Shown piece by piece: positions 9,235-19,424 of a stretch of 64,000 bases of DNA. The DNA is taken from positions 49,470,001 to 49,534,000 of the forward strand of contig NC_134147.1 in NCBI RefSeq assembly GCF_033958435.1, given 5' to 3'. This stretch comes from Carettochelys insculpta. Taxonomy: Eukaryota; Chordata; Testudines; Carettochelyidae. Numbering within the stretch: position 1 is the stretch's first letter; the number at the start of each line of letters is the position of its first letter. The notes under the pieces are model-generated. The model did not search any database, was not told where the DNA came from, and saw only the letters and a program-made list of their open reading frames with translations. A program made the translations under genes and the position numbers.

Positions 9235-10701
9235 ATGGATTATACCCGACTCCTGAAGGCAGAGCTAGCGGGGCTGTGCAGAGAGAGGGGCCTGACCGTG
9301 GGGAAGGCGACCAAGGCCCAGCTGATTGCCCAGCTGGAAGAGAGTGACCGATCCGGGGGGGCAGAGCCTGTCCCGGCAGAAAGTGGCCGGTCAGCCTCGG
9401 GAAGCGTTTCGGATTCTCCGACAGGAGCAGGGGCTCGACGCCGTCAGACAGACGCGGTGCCCGCCAGGTCGCACTCAGCTAGCGGTGGTCCATCGCGGGC
9501 AGAGTCCCCCGCCGCAGAGCTGCGACGGCTGGAGCTCGAGGTGAAATTAAAGGAACTGGAGCACCAGGAACGGGAAAGAGAGCGTGAGCACGAGCGCCAG
9601 GAACGAGAAAGAGAGTGTGAGCACGAGTGCCAGCTACAAGACAGACAGCGGGAGGAAAGAGAGCGAGAGCGGGAGGAGAAAGAACGAGAACGGAAGGAGA
9701 GAGAGCGAGAGCGGGAGCATGCGCGGGCCATGGCAGAGGCGAGACGCCAAGAGGCCCCAGCTGCGGTAAGCGGGGAGAGGGCCAGATGGCTTGGGGTGGC
9801 CAGTCACTTGGAGACGCGTGTGCTGGCCCAGTGTCAGGACCCAGGGGACATGGACGAGTTCCTTACCGCCTTTGAGCGAGCCTGTGAGTTGCACGAGGTT
9901 CCCCCAGCTGAGTGGCTCCGGCACCTCACCCCCTTGCTGGGCCAGAAGGCCGCAGTGGTGCTCAGCCAGCTGGAGGGGCTGCAGCCTGGGGACTATGAAC
10001 GGTTCAAACAGGCCCTGCTGCATAAGTTCGGGCTGACTCCGGAGATGTACAAGAAGAAGTTCCAGGAGGCGCAGAAGAGGCCAGAGGAAACCCATGTAGA
10101 TACAACCGCCCGCCTGAAGCAATACTACCAGAAGTGGGCGTTCAGAATGGGAGTCCAGTCCGTAGAGGACCTGATCGAGCTGGCGGTCGTGGAGCGATTC
10201 TACGAGATGTGCTCACCTGACCTGAGGGTGTGGCTCGTGGACCGGAAGCCAGAGGATTCACACAATGCAGGGAAACTGGCAGATGACTTCACAAACAGCC
10301 GGGCCAGGTTTGAAAGTGAGCCCCACAAAGAAAGTGAGCCTCGGGGAGAGAGGGAGTCCTGGAGGGAGAGGGAGTCCCGGAGAGACCGAGAATCTCAGAA
10401 AGACCGGTCCCTGACTGTACGACAGAGGGGACCACCTCTTGGGCGAGCCCAGGAAAGAGGGGCCAGCCACCTACCCCCCAGAGAGCCAAACAGAGCCTGG
10501 GCAGAGCAGCCGGCCCGAGGGACACAACAAGACCCAGGCTGTTATCGCTGTGGGCGAAAGGGGCATAGAGCAGCCCAGTGCCCCAAGCTCCCAGACAGGT
10601 TGAGCAGGCTGGGGGGTCATGGAGTCAACTGGGTGGAGTCCCAGAAGCCGGAGAGGCTGGCGGCCAAGGCGGGTGGTGCTGACAATAGGCACTCGGATTG
10701 A
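9235..10701 (+). CDS. Gag polyprotein with SCAN-like capsid and zinc knuckle
   Basis: This 488-residue frame makes the structural protein of the retrotransposon particle. I chose the ATG at 9235 over 9208 because it has G at -3 and +4 and because this start is preserved in the minus-strand relative. In order: a short helical N-terminus (MDYTRLLKAELAGLCRERGL), a highly charged Arg/Glu-rich stretch at about residues 100-170, and a capsid region at about 180-350 with FERACELHEVPPAEW and AVVERFYEMCSPDLR. An Arg/Glu/Ser tail follows, then a CCHC knuckle CYRCGRKGHRAAQC at about 436-449. Gmr1-type capsids are the published source of the vertebrate SCAN domain, and this one has that look. The frame ends with TGA at 10699, and the same frame stays open into protease. 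Confidence 0.88.
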   Translation: MDYTRLLKAELAGLCRERGLTVGKATKAQLIAQLEESDRSGGAEPVPAESGRSASGSVSDSPTGAGARRRQTDAVPARSHSASGGPSRAESPAAELRRLELEVKLKELEHQEREREREHERQERERECEHECQLQDRQREEREREREEKERERKEREREREHARAMAEARRQEAPAAVSGERARWLGVASHLETRVLAQCQDPGDMDEFLTAFERACELHEVPPAEWLRHLTPLLGQKAAVVLSQLEGLQPGDYERFKQALLHKFGLTPEMYKKKFQEAQKRPEETHVDTTARLKQYYQKWAFRMGVQSVEDLIELAVVERFYEMCSPDLRVWLVDRKPEDSHNAGKLADDFTNSRARFESEPHKESEPRGERESWRERESRRDRESQKDRSLTVRQRGPPLGRAQERGASHLPPREPNRAWAEQPARGTQQDPGCYRCGRKGHRAAQCPKLPDRLSRLGGHGVNWVESQKPERLAAKAGGADNRHSD

Positions 10702-11224
10702 GCTGAGTCCGCCCCACAGACCAGCTCCCCAGGGGGACCAAATGCTCAGAGGTCAGTTTACAGAGTGGGGGCGGCACTACCTCTGTGGAGCAAACGGCTC
10801 AAACACCTCGAGGTAGACGGGAAAAAGGTCACGGGGTTCTGGGACACAGGTGCTGATGTGACGCTGGCCCGACCCGGGGTGGTGGCACCGGGCTGCATGA
10901 TACCCAATTCCCACCTGACGATAACAGGAATTGATGGGACCCCTTTTAAGGTGCCCATGGCGAGGGTGCACCTGAAATGGGGGAAGAAGGAAGGCCCCAA
11001 GGAGGTGGGCGTGCACAGACATTTGCCGGCGGATGTACTGATGGGGGCTGACCTGGAGAACTGGCAAGGTGAACGCCCTCGTGCCCTGGTCCTGACCCGT
11101 AGCCAAAGAAAACAAGGGGTGCGTTCCCCAGATTCAGGGGTACAAGCCCAGCCAAAGTCACAGGAGACACGGGCCAACCCTGAGAGAAAGGGGGCCCCCA
11201 AAAACCAGATCTCACAGGCCAGGG
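10702..11224 (+). CDS. Retropepsin-type protease region
   Basis: The frame continues from gag beyond the TGA at 10699-10701. It has FWDTGADVTL (the DTG active-site motif, with D, T and G all present) near 10840-10870, then PNSHLTITGIDGTPFKVP and HLPADVLMGADLENW, typical of the flap-to-C-terminal part of aspartic proteases in this group. It would dimerise and cleave Gag and Pol. There is no good start codon, so it would depend on readthrough, or the TGA is a decay mutation. Past about 11200, the recognisable protein moves to the next frame near a run of G, C and A (11189-11205). Confidence 0.8.
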
Positions 11225-12757
11225 GTGCTGGAGCCAGACAGGGATGGGGAAGTAGCATCCGCCCCTGCCCCAGCCGAAGAATTTCAGGCAGAGCAGCAGA
11301 GAGACCCCTCCTTGCAGAAGCTGAGGGAACTGGCCAGTCTCAGCTCAGCTCCCCAGCTGTGGGAGGGCTGCAGGGAGAGATTCCTGTGGGAAAAGGGATT
11401 CCTGTACCGGGAATGGGCTCCCAGACGCAAAGCGGAGCCATGGAAGGTCCAGAGGCAACTGGTGGTTCCCCAAAAGTACCGGCGCAGGTTGCTGTACCTA
11501 GCCCATGATGTCCCGCTCGCAGGACACCAGGGGATCCACCGCACCAGGAGAAGGTTGTTACAAAACTTTTTTTGGCCAGGGATCTTTGCAGCTGTCCGTC
11601 TGTATTGCCTGTCCTGCGATCCCTGCCAGAGGGTGGGGAAGACCCGGGACAAGGGGAAAGCTGCCCTGAGGCCACTGCCCATCATAGAGGAGCCTTTCCA
11701 GAAAGTGGCTATGGACATAGTGGGCCCCTTCAGCAAGGCAACGCGTTCGGGGAAGAAATATATTTTGGTAGTGGTAGATTTTGCCACGCGATACCCAGAA
11801 GCAGTGGCCTTGACCTCTATCGACGCTGACACCGTGGCAGATGCACTGCTGTCCATTTTCAGCAGAGTGGGGTTCCCCAAGGAGGTCCTCACAGATCAGG
11901 GGTCCAACTTCATGTCAGCCCTATTGCAAAGCTTGTGGGTCAAGTGTGGGGTCCGGCACACCTGGGCCACAGCCTACCACCCGCAGACTAACGGGCTGGT
12001 GGAGAGGTTCAATGGGACTCTGAAGCAGATGCTGAGAACCTTCATGAATCAATACCCCCATGACTGGGACAAGTACTTACCCCACCTTCTGTTTGCATAC
12101 AGGGAAGTGCCCCAGGAATCCACGGGGTTCTCCCCGCTTGAGCTGCTGTATGGAAGGAGGGTACGGGGACCCTTGGACTTGCTCAGAGAAGAGTGGGAGG
12201 GGACGGCCTCTCCTGAAGGGGTGTCAGTGGTACAGTATGTACTGTCCTTCCGGGAAAAACTCACCGAGCTCATGGGCCTGGCCAGGGAGAAGCTCTCCAT
12301 GGCCCAAAGGAAGCAAAAGGTCTGGTATGACCGTAACGCCAGGGCCCGAGCCTATGCCACCGGGGACCAAGTGATGGTCCTTGTACCTGTGCGACGGAAC
12401 AAGCTGCAAGCGGCCTGGGATGGGCCCTTCAAGGTCGTCAAACAGCTAAATGACGTGAATTATGTGGTGGAACTGTCAAACCGGGCCCACAGCCACCGGG
12501 TCTATCATGTGAACATGATGAAACCTTACTGGGACAGACAGAACTTGGTGCTGGCCGTGTGCAGGCACTGGGAGGGGCAGGGAGATGATCCCTTGGTGGA
12601 TTTACTCACAAGGGCTGGAGCCAGCTCCTTGCTGGAGTCTATTCTCCTCTCAGACCAGCTGACCCCTGCCCAGCAGACGGAGATCAAGGAGGTGCTGCAT
12701 TCGCATCAACAGCGGTTCTCTGACAGAGCTGGACGCACTGACCTGGCTGTCCACTGA
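11225..12757 (+). CDS. Integrase, placed upstream of reverse transcriptase
   Basis: This 510-residue frame has all integrase parts: an HHCC zinc finger (LAHDVPLAGHQGIHRT, then CDPCQRV), and a catalytic core with MDIVGPF, LTDQGSNF and GLVERFNGTL carrying the D, D and E at about residues 164, 223 and 259. HLLFAYREVPQESTGFSPLELLYG follows as two adjoining conserved blocks. A C-terminal GPF module (AWDGPFKVV) lies near residue 400. It would insert element cDNA into the host genome. The catalytic residues look intact. A TGA at 12755-12757 closes the frame, and the RT frame continues in register after it. The first ATG may not be a real start; the domain is probably made as part of a polyprotein. 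Confidence 0.9.
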   Translation: MLEPDRDGEVASAPAPAEEFQAEQQRDPSLQKLRELASLSSAPQLWEGCRERFLWEKGFLYREWAPRRKAEPWKVQRQLVVPQKYRRRLLYLAHDVPLAGHQGIHRTRRRLLQNFFWPGIFAAVRLYCLSCDPCQRVGKTRDKGKAALRPLPIIEEPFQKVAMDIVGPFSKATRSGKKYILVVVDFATRYPEAVALTSIDADTVADALLSIFSRVGFPKEVLTDQGSNFMSALLQSLWVKCGVRHTWATAYHPQTNGLVERFNGTLKQMLRTFMNQYPHDWDKYLPHLLFAYREVPQESTGFSPLELLYGRRVRGPLDLLREEWEGTASPEGVSVVQYVLSFREKLTELMGLAREKLSMAQRKQKVWYDRNARARAYATGDQVMVLVPVRRNKLQAAWDGPFKVVKQLNDVNYVVELSNRAHSHRVYHVNMMKPYWDRQNLVLAVCRHWEGQGDDPLVDLLTRAGASSLLESILLSDQLTPAQQTEIKEVLHSHQQRFSDRAGRTDLAVH

Positions 12758-14065
12758 ATAGAGACAGGCACCCATGCCCCTATCAAGTGTGTGCCATTCA
12801 GAGCCACAGGGAAGATGGCTCAGGACATAGAGCAGGAGGTTGAAGACATGCTGGCTCTGGGGGTGATCCAACCCTCGTCCAGCCCCTGGGCCTCTCCCGT
12901 GGTGTTAGTCCCTAAAAAAGATGGGTCTGTTCGGTTTTGTGTGGACTATCGCAAGCTTAACGCCATCACTGTCTCGGACGCCTACCCCATGCCCAGGCCT
13001 GATGACCTTTTAGACAAGCTGGGGGGAGCCCGTTACCTCACCACCATAGACCTCACCAAGGGGTACTGGCAAGTGCCATTAGACCAAGATGCCCGGCTCA
13101 AGTCGGCTTTCATCACCCTTGTGGGGCTCTACGAGTTCCTGGTCCTGCCCTTTGGCCTCAAGGGGGCACCCGCTACCTTCCAGCGTCTGGTGGACCAGCT
13201 GCTGAAAGGGATGGAGAGCTTTGCCCTGGCTTACATGGACGACGTTTGCATCTTCAGCCAGACGTGGGAGGACCATGTGTCCCAGGTCAAGCGGGTGCTG
13301 GACCGACTCCAGAAGGCCGGGCTGACTATCAAGGCAGGGAAGTGCAAGGTGGGAATGGCTGAGGTGACCTACCTGGGCCACAAGGTGGGCAGCGGCTGCT
13401 TAAAGCCAGAGCCAGCTAAAGTGGAGGCTGTCAGAGATTGGCCCACACCCCAGACTAAGAAGCAGGTCCAGGCCTTCATTGGGATGGCGGGGTACTACCG
13501 GAGGTTTGTGCCCCACTTTAGCTCCATCGCAGTCCCCCTCATGGAGCTGTGTAAGAAGGGAAAGCCTGACAAGGTGGTCTGGACCGAGCAGTGCCAAGAG
13601 GCCCTCGGCGCACTGAAGGAGGCTCTGGTCAGGGCCCCAGTGCTGGCAAATCCAGACTTCAACAAACCCTTCCTGGTGTTCACCGATGCCTCAGACGTGG
13701 GGCTGGGGGCGGTGCTAATGCAGGTGAATGACAAAGGGGAGAAACACCCCATCATGTACCTGAGTAAGAAGCTGCTGCCCCGGGAGCAGAACTACGCGGC
13801 CATAGAGAAGGAATGTCTGGCCACGGTGTGGGCGCTGGGGAAGCTGCAGCCGTACCTGTTTGGACGGAGTTTCACCGTGTACACCGATCACTCACCCCTG
13901 ACCTGGCTGCATCACATGAGAGGGGCCAACACCAAGCTCCTGCGGTGGAGTCTGCTCCTGCAGGACTACGACATGGAGGTGGTCCACGTCAAGGGGAACA
14001 ACAACACCATAGCCGATGCCCTGTCACGCAGGGAGGGCCCCGAACTTCCCCAGGTCACTGGCTAA
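12758..14065 (+). CDS. Reverse transcriptase and RNase H
   Basis: The frame is open from just after the TGA at 12755; the first ATG is 12791. RT blocks in order: DMLALGVIQPSSSPWASPVV, FCVDYRKLNA, TTIDLTKGYWQVPL, FGLKGAPATFQRLVD and the catalytic AYMDDVCIF at about residue 146 from 12791. Thumb and connection (TYLGHKVG, AFIGMAGYYRRFVPHF) follow, and then RNase H with FTDASDVGLGAVL, AIEKECLATVWAL, YTDHSPLTWL and IADALSRREG. Catalytic residues seem complete. TAA ends it at 14063. It converts element RNA to DNA in the cytoplasmic particle. Confidence 0.92.
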   Translation: METGTHAPIKCVPFRATGKMAQDIEQEVEDMLALGVIQPSSSPWASPVVLVPKKDGSVRFCVDYRKLNAITVSDAYPMPRPDDLLDKLGGARYLTTIDLTKGYWQVPLDQDARLKSAFITLVGLYEFLVLPFGLKGAPATFQRLVDQLLKGMESFALAYMDDVCIFSQTWEDHVSQVKRVLDRLQKAGLTIKAGKCKVGMAEVTYLGHKVGSGCLKPEPAKVEAVRDWPTPQTKKQVQAFIGMAGYYRRFVPHFSSIAVPLMELCKKGKPDKVVWTEQCQEALGALKEALVRAPVLANPDFNKPFLVFTDASDVGLGAVLMQVNDKGEKHPIMYLSKKLLPREQNYAAIEKECLATVWALGKLQPYLFGRSFTVYTDHSPLTWLHHMRGANTKLLRWSLLLQDYDMEVVHVKGNNNTIADALSRREGPELPQVTG

Positions 14066-14091
14066 GTGACCCCGCTCAGTTCGGTCTGGAA

Positions 14092-14102
14092 GTGGGGAGA
14101 GA
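14092..14102 (+). promoter_or_regulatory. Polypurine tract
   Basis: GTGGGGAGAGA directly precedes the 3' LTR, as expected for the plus-strand primer. Confidence 0.7.
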
Positions 14103-14521
14103 TGTGATGGAGTGGGGGGAGTGCATGTGTGAGTCAGGCTGTATGTCTGAGGCTAGCAGCAGCTCCCAGTGGCTAAGGATGACCCTGGGGCTACAACTGG
14201 CAGGTAACACCTCTGCCCTGAACAAAGGGGAGGGAGGAGCTGAGCTGAGTTTTGAATCGGGGGCGGCAGTTAGGAAGGTGGGGAAAGAGGAGCTGGAAGG
14301 CAGCCAACCGGAGGAGGGGGAAAGCTACACCCCAGAGGGGCACCCCTTGGGGTCTTCTCCCCAGGACGGGTTGGAAGGACTGTCTCTGGCTGCTGTGCTG
14401 TCGCTTCTGGGAGAAACTGGACATCTGTTGCCTAATAAACCTTCTGTTGTACCTGCTGAGTGAGAGTCACTCCTGCCAGCGGACGGGGTGCAGTGCAGGG
14501 GGACCCCTGAACCCCATCACA
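14103..14521 (+). repeat. 3' LTR of the Gmr1-like element
   Basis: This 419-bp copy matches 8657-9075 with about 18 substitutions and no indel that I can see. It is followed by CTTGC, close to CTTGA before the 5' LTR. Confidence 0.92.
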
Positions 14522-14832
14522 CTTGCCTTTCAGAATCTCTTTAGGAAGTTTGGGCAAAGGCTTTACCAACCTAGGTGTTTTTGGAATGTTTTCAAACACC
14601 TCATTATTTTGAAGTAAATAACTGTTTGATTATACTGACAGTGCTACCTTAAGGCTCTTAACTGAAGCATGACAAAGACAACGTGTCACACTGGTTTTGT
14701 ACAGCGCAGGATATAAGAGGTTGTTAGGCACAGTAAAAATTAACAATATGAATGTAATTCATATTTTTTCATAGTTTTCAATGTAATTCATATTCATAGT
14801 TTTTTTTAACTACACAATACTTTCTGCTAGTG
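14522..14832. other. Unique AT-rich stretch
   Basis: No gene or repeat is recognised. It continues the flank that precedes 8657, with the gypsy element inserted between. Confidence 0.3.
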
Positions 14833-15138
14833 CAGTGGTTCTCAAACTGTGCGTTGGGACCCCAAAATTGGTCGTGCAGCATTACCAGGACTGACTGGCT
14901 GGCTGACTTTGGCTCGGACTCAAAGCTGAAGTCAAAGCCCAAACCCCATCTCCTGGGGTTGAAGTTAAAGCCCAAGGGCTTCAGCACTGGGCACCATGTT
15001 CCCTGCCTGACTTTGACTTTGACTGCCCAGCCAGGGATGGTGGGGCTCAGGGAGGTTTAGGCTTCAGGCTTCTCTTCTGGGGTCTTGCAATTTTTGTTGT
15101 TAGAGAGTATCACAGGCCAATGAAATTTGAGAATCCTG
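14833..15138. mobile_element. hAT-like miniature element
   Basis: The left end is CAGTGGTTCTCAAACTGTG and the right end reads in reverse CCAGGATTCTCAAATTTCA, an imperfect inverted pair of the Charlie/hAT kind. The interior has no long frame with a domain. The 8-bp flanks do not match clearly. Confidence 0.6.
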
Positions 15139-15855
15139 GTGTTTGTGTTTCTCTTTGTTAACTTTATTATACACATCTACAGTGTTTGTTTATTTATTTG
15201 TCTGTCTACCCATCCCTGATTCCTTGGATTCTCAGTCTGGCACTCGGTCCCATTATTATTCATGGTCCTAAGAGTGACATTTTAGACCCTTTCTATATGA
15301 AGGGGCTAAATTAATTCCTGTTGTAAGTATACTCTGGTTACAGTAATTGGATACAGCAGAGAGGCATTCAGCACTGTAAGCAGTTTTAGAGAACATACAC
15401 AAGGTAAAGTGTCTTGTGGGCCCTCACTTGTACACAGACACACTGAACTGAAAGCTGTATGTTTGAATCCATTTGTTTGGTGAGGGAGGATTGATTTTTT
15501 AGCTTAAGATGGATCCAGGCATTGCAGATCTGGAGTGGATCCTGGTGAAGGGCCTTGGAGGTAAAAATCCAATGCGGAAGGATTTATGTGATGAAAAGTG
15601 TGCACATGTGAGTGAGAGAAAGAGAATGTATGAGTTCAGCTGACCCTGAAAGAGACCGTACAACACCAATATGGTCTGCGCTATGCACAAGAGCAAGTCA
15701 CCTAGATTATTGTAAGTCATTACTTTAAAATCTATGAAGTGGTTTCCAGAATGCAATATTGACATCCAAAACAATTCAGAAAACATGAGTTTTTTAAACA
15801 TATCTCTGAATGTGCTTTCTGATTTTGAATCTTGCAGGGTACGCATAGGTCACAT
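15139..15855. other. No feature recognised
   Basis: AT-rich sequence with short open frames only. No repeat family was identified by eye. Confidence 0.3.
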
Positions 15856-15859
15856 TTCA

Positions 15860-18025
15860 TAAGGTCCATCTAGCTCAGTATCCTGTCTGCCGACAGTAGC
15901 CAATGCCAGGTGCCCCAGAGGAGGTGAACCGAAGACAATGATCAAGTGATTTGTCTCCTGCCATCCATCTCCCACCTTCGACAAAAGGCTATTCACCATA
16001 CCTTACCACTTGGCAGTAGCCATCTATGGACCTAACCCCCAAACATTTATCGAGCTCTTTTTTAAACTCTGTCAGAGTGCTGGCCTTCACAGCCTCCTCT
16101 GGCAAGGCGTTCCACAGGTTGACTGCGCGCTGTGTGAAGAAAAACTTTCTTTTATTAGTTTTGAACCTGCTACCCATTGATCTCATTTGGTGTCCTCTAG
16201 TTCTTATATTATGGGAACAAGTAAATAACTTTTCTGTATTTACTTTCTCCACACCATTCATGATTTTATATCCCTCTATCATATCACCCCTCAGTCTCCT
16301 CTTTTCTAGACTGAAAAGTCCCTGTCTCTCTAGCCTTTCCCCATATGGGACCCGTTCCAAACCCTTAGTCATTTTAGTTGCCGTTTTCTGAACCTTTTCT
16401 AACGCCAATATATCTTTTTTGAGGTGAGGAGACCACATCTGCAGTACTCAAGATGTGGGCGTACCATAGTTTTATATAGGGGAAGTAGATATTCTTCATC
16501 TTATTTTCTATCCCTTTTTTAATTATTCCTAACATCCTACTTGCTTTTACTGACTGCCGCTGCACACTGTGTGGATGTTTTCAGAGAACAATCCACTATA
16601 ATTCCAAGATCCCTTTCCTGATCTGTTGTAGCTAAATTTGCCCCCATCATATTGTATGTATAATTGGGGTTATTTTTCCCAATGTGCGTTACCTTACACT
16701 TACACACATTAAATTTCATTTGCCATTTTGCTGCCCAATCACTCAGTTTGCTGAGATCTTTTTGAAGTTCTTCACAGTCTGCTTTGGTTTTGACTATCCT
16801 GAACAGTTTGGTGTCATCTGCAAACTTTGCCACCTCACTGCTTACCACTTTCTCTAGATCATTGATGAACAAGATTGGTCCCAGGACTGACCCTTGGGGA
16901 ACGCCACTAGTTACCCCCTTCCATTGTGAAAATTTGCCATTTATTCCTACCCTTTGTTTCCTGTCTTTTAACCAGTTCCCAATCCCTGAAAGGATCTTTC
17001 CTCCTATCCCATGACCACCTAATTTACATAAGAGCCTTTGGTTAGGGACCTTGTCAAAGGCTTTCTGGAAATCTAAGTATACTATGTCTACTGGATTTCC
17101 CCTGTCCGCATGCTTGTTAACCCCCTCAAAGAACTCTAATAGATTAGTAAGACACAACTTCCCTTTACAGAAACCATGTTGACTTTTGCTCAACAAATCA
17201 TGTTCTTCTACGTGTCTGACAATTTTGTTCTTTACTATTGTTTCTACTAATTTGCCCGGTACTGACGTTAGACTTACCGGTCTATAATTGCTAGGGTCTC
17301 CTTTAGAGCCCTTTTTAAATATTGGTGTTATATTAGCTGTCTTCCAATCATTGGGTACCGAAGCTGATTTAAAGGATAGGTTACAAACCACCGTTAATAG
17401 TTCCGCGATTTCACATTTGAGTTCTTTCAGAACCCTTGGGTGAATACCATCTGGTCCCGGAGAGTAGTGACTGTTTAGCTTATCAATTAGTTCCAAAGCC
17501 TCCTCTAATGACACTTCAATCTGGGACTGTTCCTCAGATTTGTCACCTATAAAGGACAGCTCAGATTTGGGAATCTCTCTAACATCCTCAGCCGTGAAGA
17601 CTGAAGCAAAGAAATCACTTAGTTTTTCTGCAATGGCATTATCTTCCTTGATTGCTCCTTTTATGTCTCTATTGTCCAGGGGCCCCACTGCTTTTTTAGC
17701 AGGCTTCCTGCTTCTAATGTACTTAAAAAAACATTTTACTATTTTTTTTTTAATTTATGGCTAACTGTTCCTCAAAATCTTTTTTGGCTTTTCTTACTAC
17801 ATTTTTACATTTAATTTGGCAGTGGTTATGTTCCTTTCTATTTTCCTCACTAGGATTTGACTTCCACTTTTTAAAAGATGCCTTTTTATCTCTCACTGCC
17901 TCTTTTACGTGGTTGTTAAGCCATAGTGGCTCTTTTTTAGGTCTCTTACTGTGTTTTTTAATGTGGGGTATACATTTAAGTTGGGCCTCGAATATGGTGT
18001 CTTTGAAAAGTTTCCACGCAGCATG
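15860..18025 (-). mobile_element. 5'-truncated CR1 LINE, minus strand
   Basis: The 3' end (reverse complement of 15860-15990) carries the typical CR1 tail AAGGTCCATCTAGCTCAGTA in reverse. The ORF2 C-terminus, RT and pre-RT spacer follow up to about 18025, where homology with the CR1 at 25989-28587 stops. The endonuclease is absent. Confidence 0.88.
15989..17760 (-). pseudogene. CR1 ORF2 reverse transcriptase (broken)
   Basis: Minus-strand frames 17688-16537 and 16438-15989 carry CR1 RT. Blocks seen: SPGPDGIHPRVLKEL, NYRPVSLTSVPGKLVE, SQHGFCKGKLCLTNLLEF, YLDFQKAFDKVPNQRLL, SGVPQGSVLGPILFINDLE with a short deletion, and the catalytic AKFADDTKLF. After about 16537 the frame shifts and resumes with SPHLKKDILALEKVQKTATK and FSLEKRRLRGDMIEGYKIM. 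The catalytic Asp pair is present, but the frameshift separates the RT from its C-terminal part. It would copy CR1 RNA at a nicked target if intact. The homologous copy at 26644-28230 is longer. Confidence 0.88.
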
Positions 18026-19297
18026 TTTGCTTTACAACCAGGAGACTAGGAATTTGGGATGTTGTTTGTGGGTTGTTTGGTATTTTCTTTTTAAGTTAGA
18101 TCTCATACATTTAAACGACTCCAGGAGCTGGGCTTTAAAAAACCTCCAAAATATTGTGAAACTCACAATAGACTCATGAGATTTGACAACAATCAGAGAT
18201 CTATAAACAAACAAGTAACCAAAGGCTTGGTATTTGGTCATATTTTAATAAACACACTTTTTCTTGAAAATGTGACACTTTAGATATAAGAACACATCTG
18301 TGCAGCCATTCAGTTGAAATGAATAACCTAAATCTGAGGTAATACAGCTATTTGTAGCTGTGTTTAACTCATGTGACTGTGCAGCTATTTGTTGATATGT
18401 GTAAGTATACAATTCCCATAGAATCTCCAATGAGTCTCATTTCTTGGTGAGTTTGCCCCTGGGCTCTTTATTGTAGTTTCTCTGCCTTACTAGTTTGTTC
18501 AATTTATTCCCCTAGGACAGCATATTCAGTGTTTTCATAAAGCCTATTGTGATGGGGGTGTGTACTTCTACCTGAGGCATGAATGGGTTCCTATAGATCT
18601 GAGGGGCCAATTAGTGAATTGTTATGCTGTATGGCTGCACCTGGTGGGTGGACCAGACTTAACTAAACATGACTCCCAGCTGGAGAAGGAGGTGGGTGGA
18701 TACTATAAACAGAGATGCATGAGTGGCGTTAGCTGAATTACAGGGGAAGAGAAGATGGCTGATATAACGGAGAGTACTGAAACAGCTCTAGCAAATGGTA
18801 AAGGAGAGAGCCACACAATAAGAGGATGGATATGCCAGAGCTAGAAGAAACAGAACAGAAAGGTGGACAGGGTAAATGGGAGCTGTTATAAATTCGGTAC
18901 TCAGAGATGTGAAGAGTGGGGAGATCAATCATCTGAAAGTGGCAGAGTGGGTTTTTAAAAGTGCTGGAGCTATAGAAAGAGCTAGAATGCTGTGAGGAGG
19001 AGTCCTGATAATTGAATGTAAAAGCAGGAACAAGTGTGGAAACAAGGGTTGAAATGCCAGGGGAAGCGAAAGAAAGCTGTCAACTGCTTAAGAAGCTGAG
19101 GGAGATAAGAGAAAGTATATGTGATGTGCCAATCAAAATGACTGAAGAGGAGATGAAGCAAAGTATAAGGGATAAGATACTATGTATTAAGCAGCTAATT
19201 AGCAAGACTAGTGGAGAGAGAGACATGAACTGGTGTGCTAGTTGCATTTAAAGGAGAACTGCTTCTAGGCTGTCCAGTTTGTCAACAACTCCTATCT
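18026..19297. other. No feature recognised
   Basis: AT-rich sequence. A 79-codon plus frame at 19012-19251 (ELKQSIRDK-like, charged) has no family that I know and is not called a gene. Confidence 0.3.
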
Positions 19298-19345
19298 CAC
19301 CCTGAAAAAACAAGAAGTCCTGTGGCACCTAATAGACTAACATAA
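19298..19345 (-). repeat. Short Penelope-like terminal fragment
   Basis: The reverse complement ATGTTAGTCTATTAGGTGCC and following CACAGGACTTCTTGTT match the tail motif seen at 36090-36120 and 53430-53465. Confidence 0.45.
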
Positions 19346-19424
19346 TTTGGAGCATTCCTGGTGAGATACTACAAATATATGTAAAGGAAAAATTAAGATA
19401 ATGATCAAAGTTGGTTCATCGGGG

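Larger units (their letters stand above)
8657..14521 (+). mobile_element. Gmr1-like Ty3/gypsy LTR retrotransposon, nearly complete
   Basis: Two 419-bp LTRs (TGTGATGGAG...CCCCATCACA) flank a 5-kb interior with gag, protease, integrase, reverse transcriptase and RNase H in that order. Integrase before RT is the pol order of copia and of the Gmr1 group of gypsy elements, not of usual gypsy. A primer-binding site complementary to tRNA-Leu follows the 5' LTR and a purine tract precedes the 3' LTR. Flanks CTTGA and CTTGC are a likely 5-bp target duplication with one change. I count about 18 mismatches between the LTRs (near 4%), so it is not very recent. The coding frame is interrupted by two TGA codons and a frame change. 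Confidence 0.9.
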
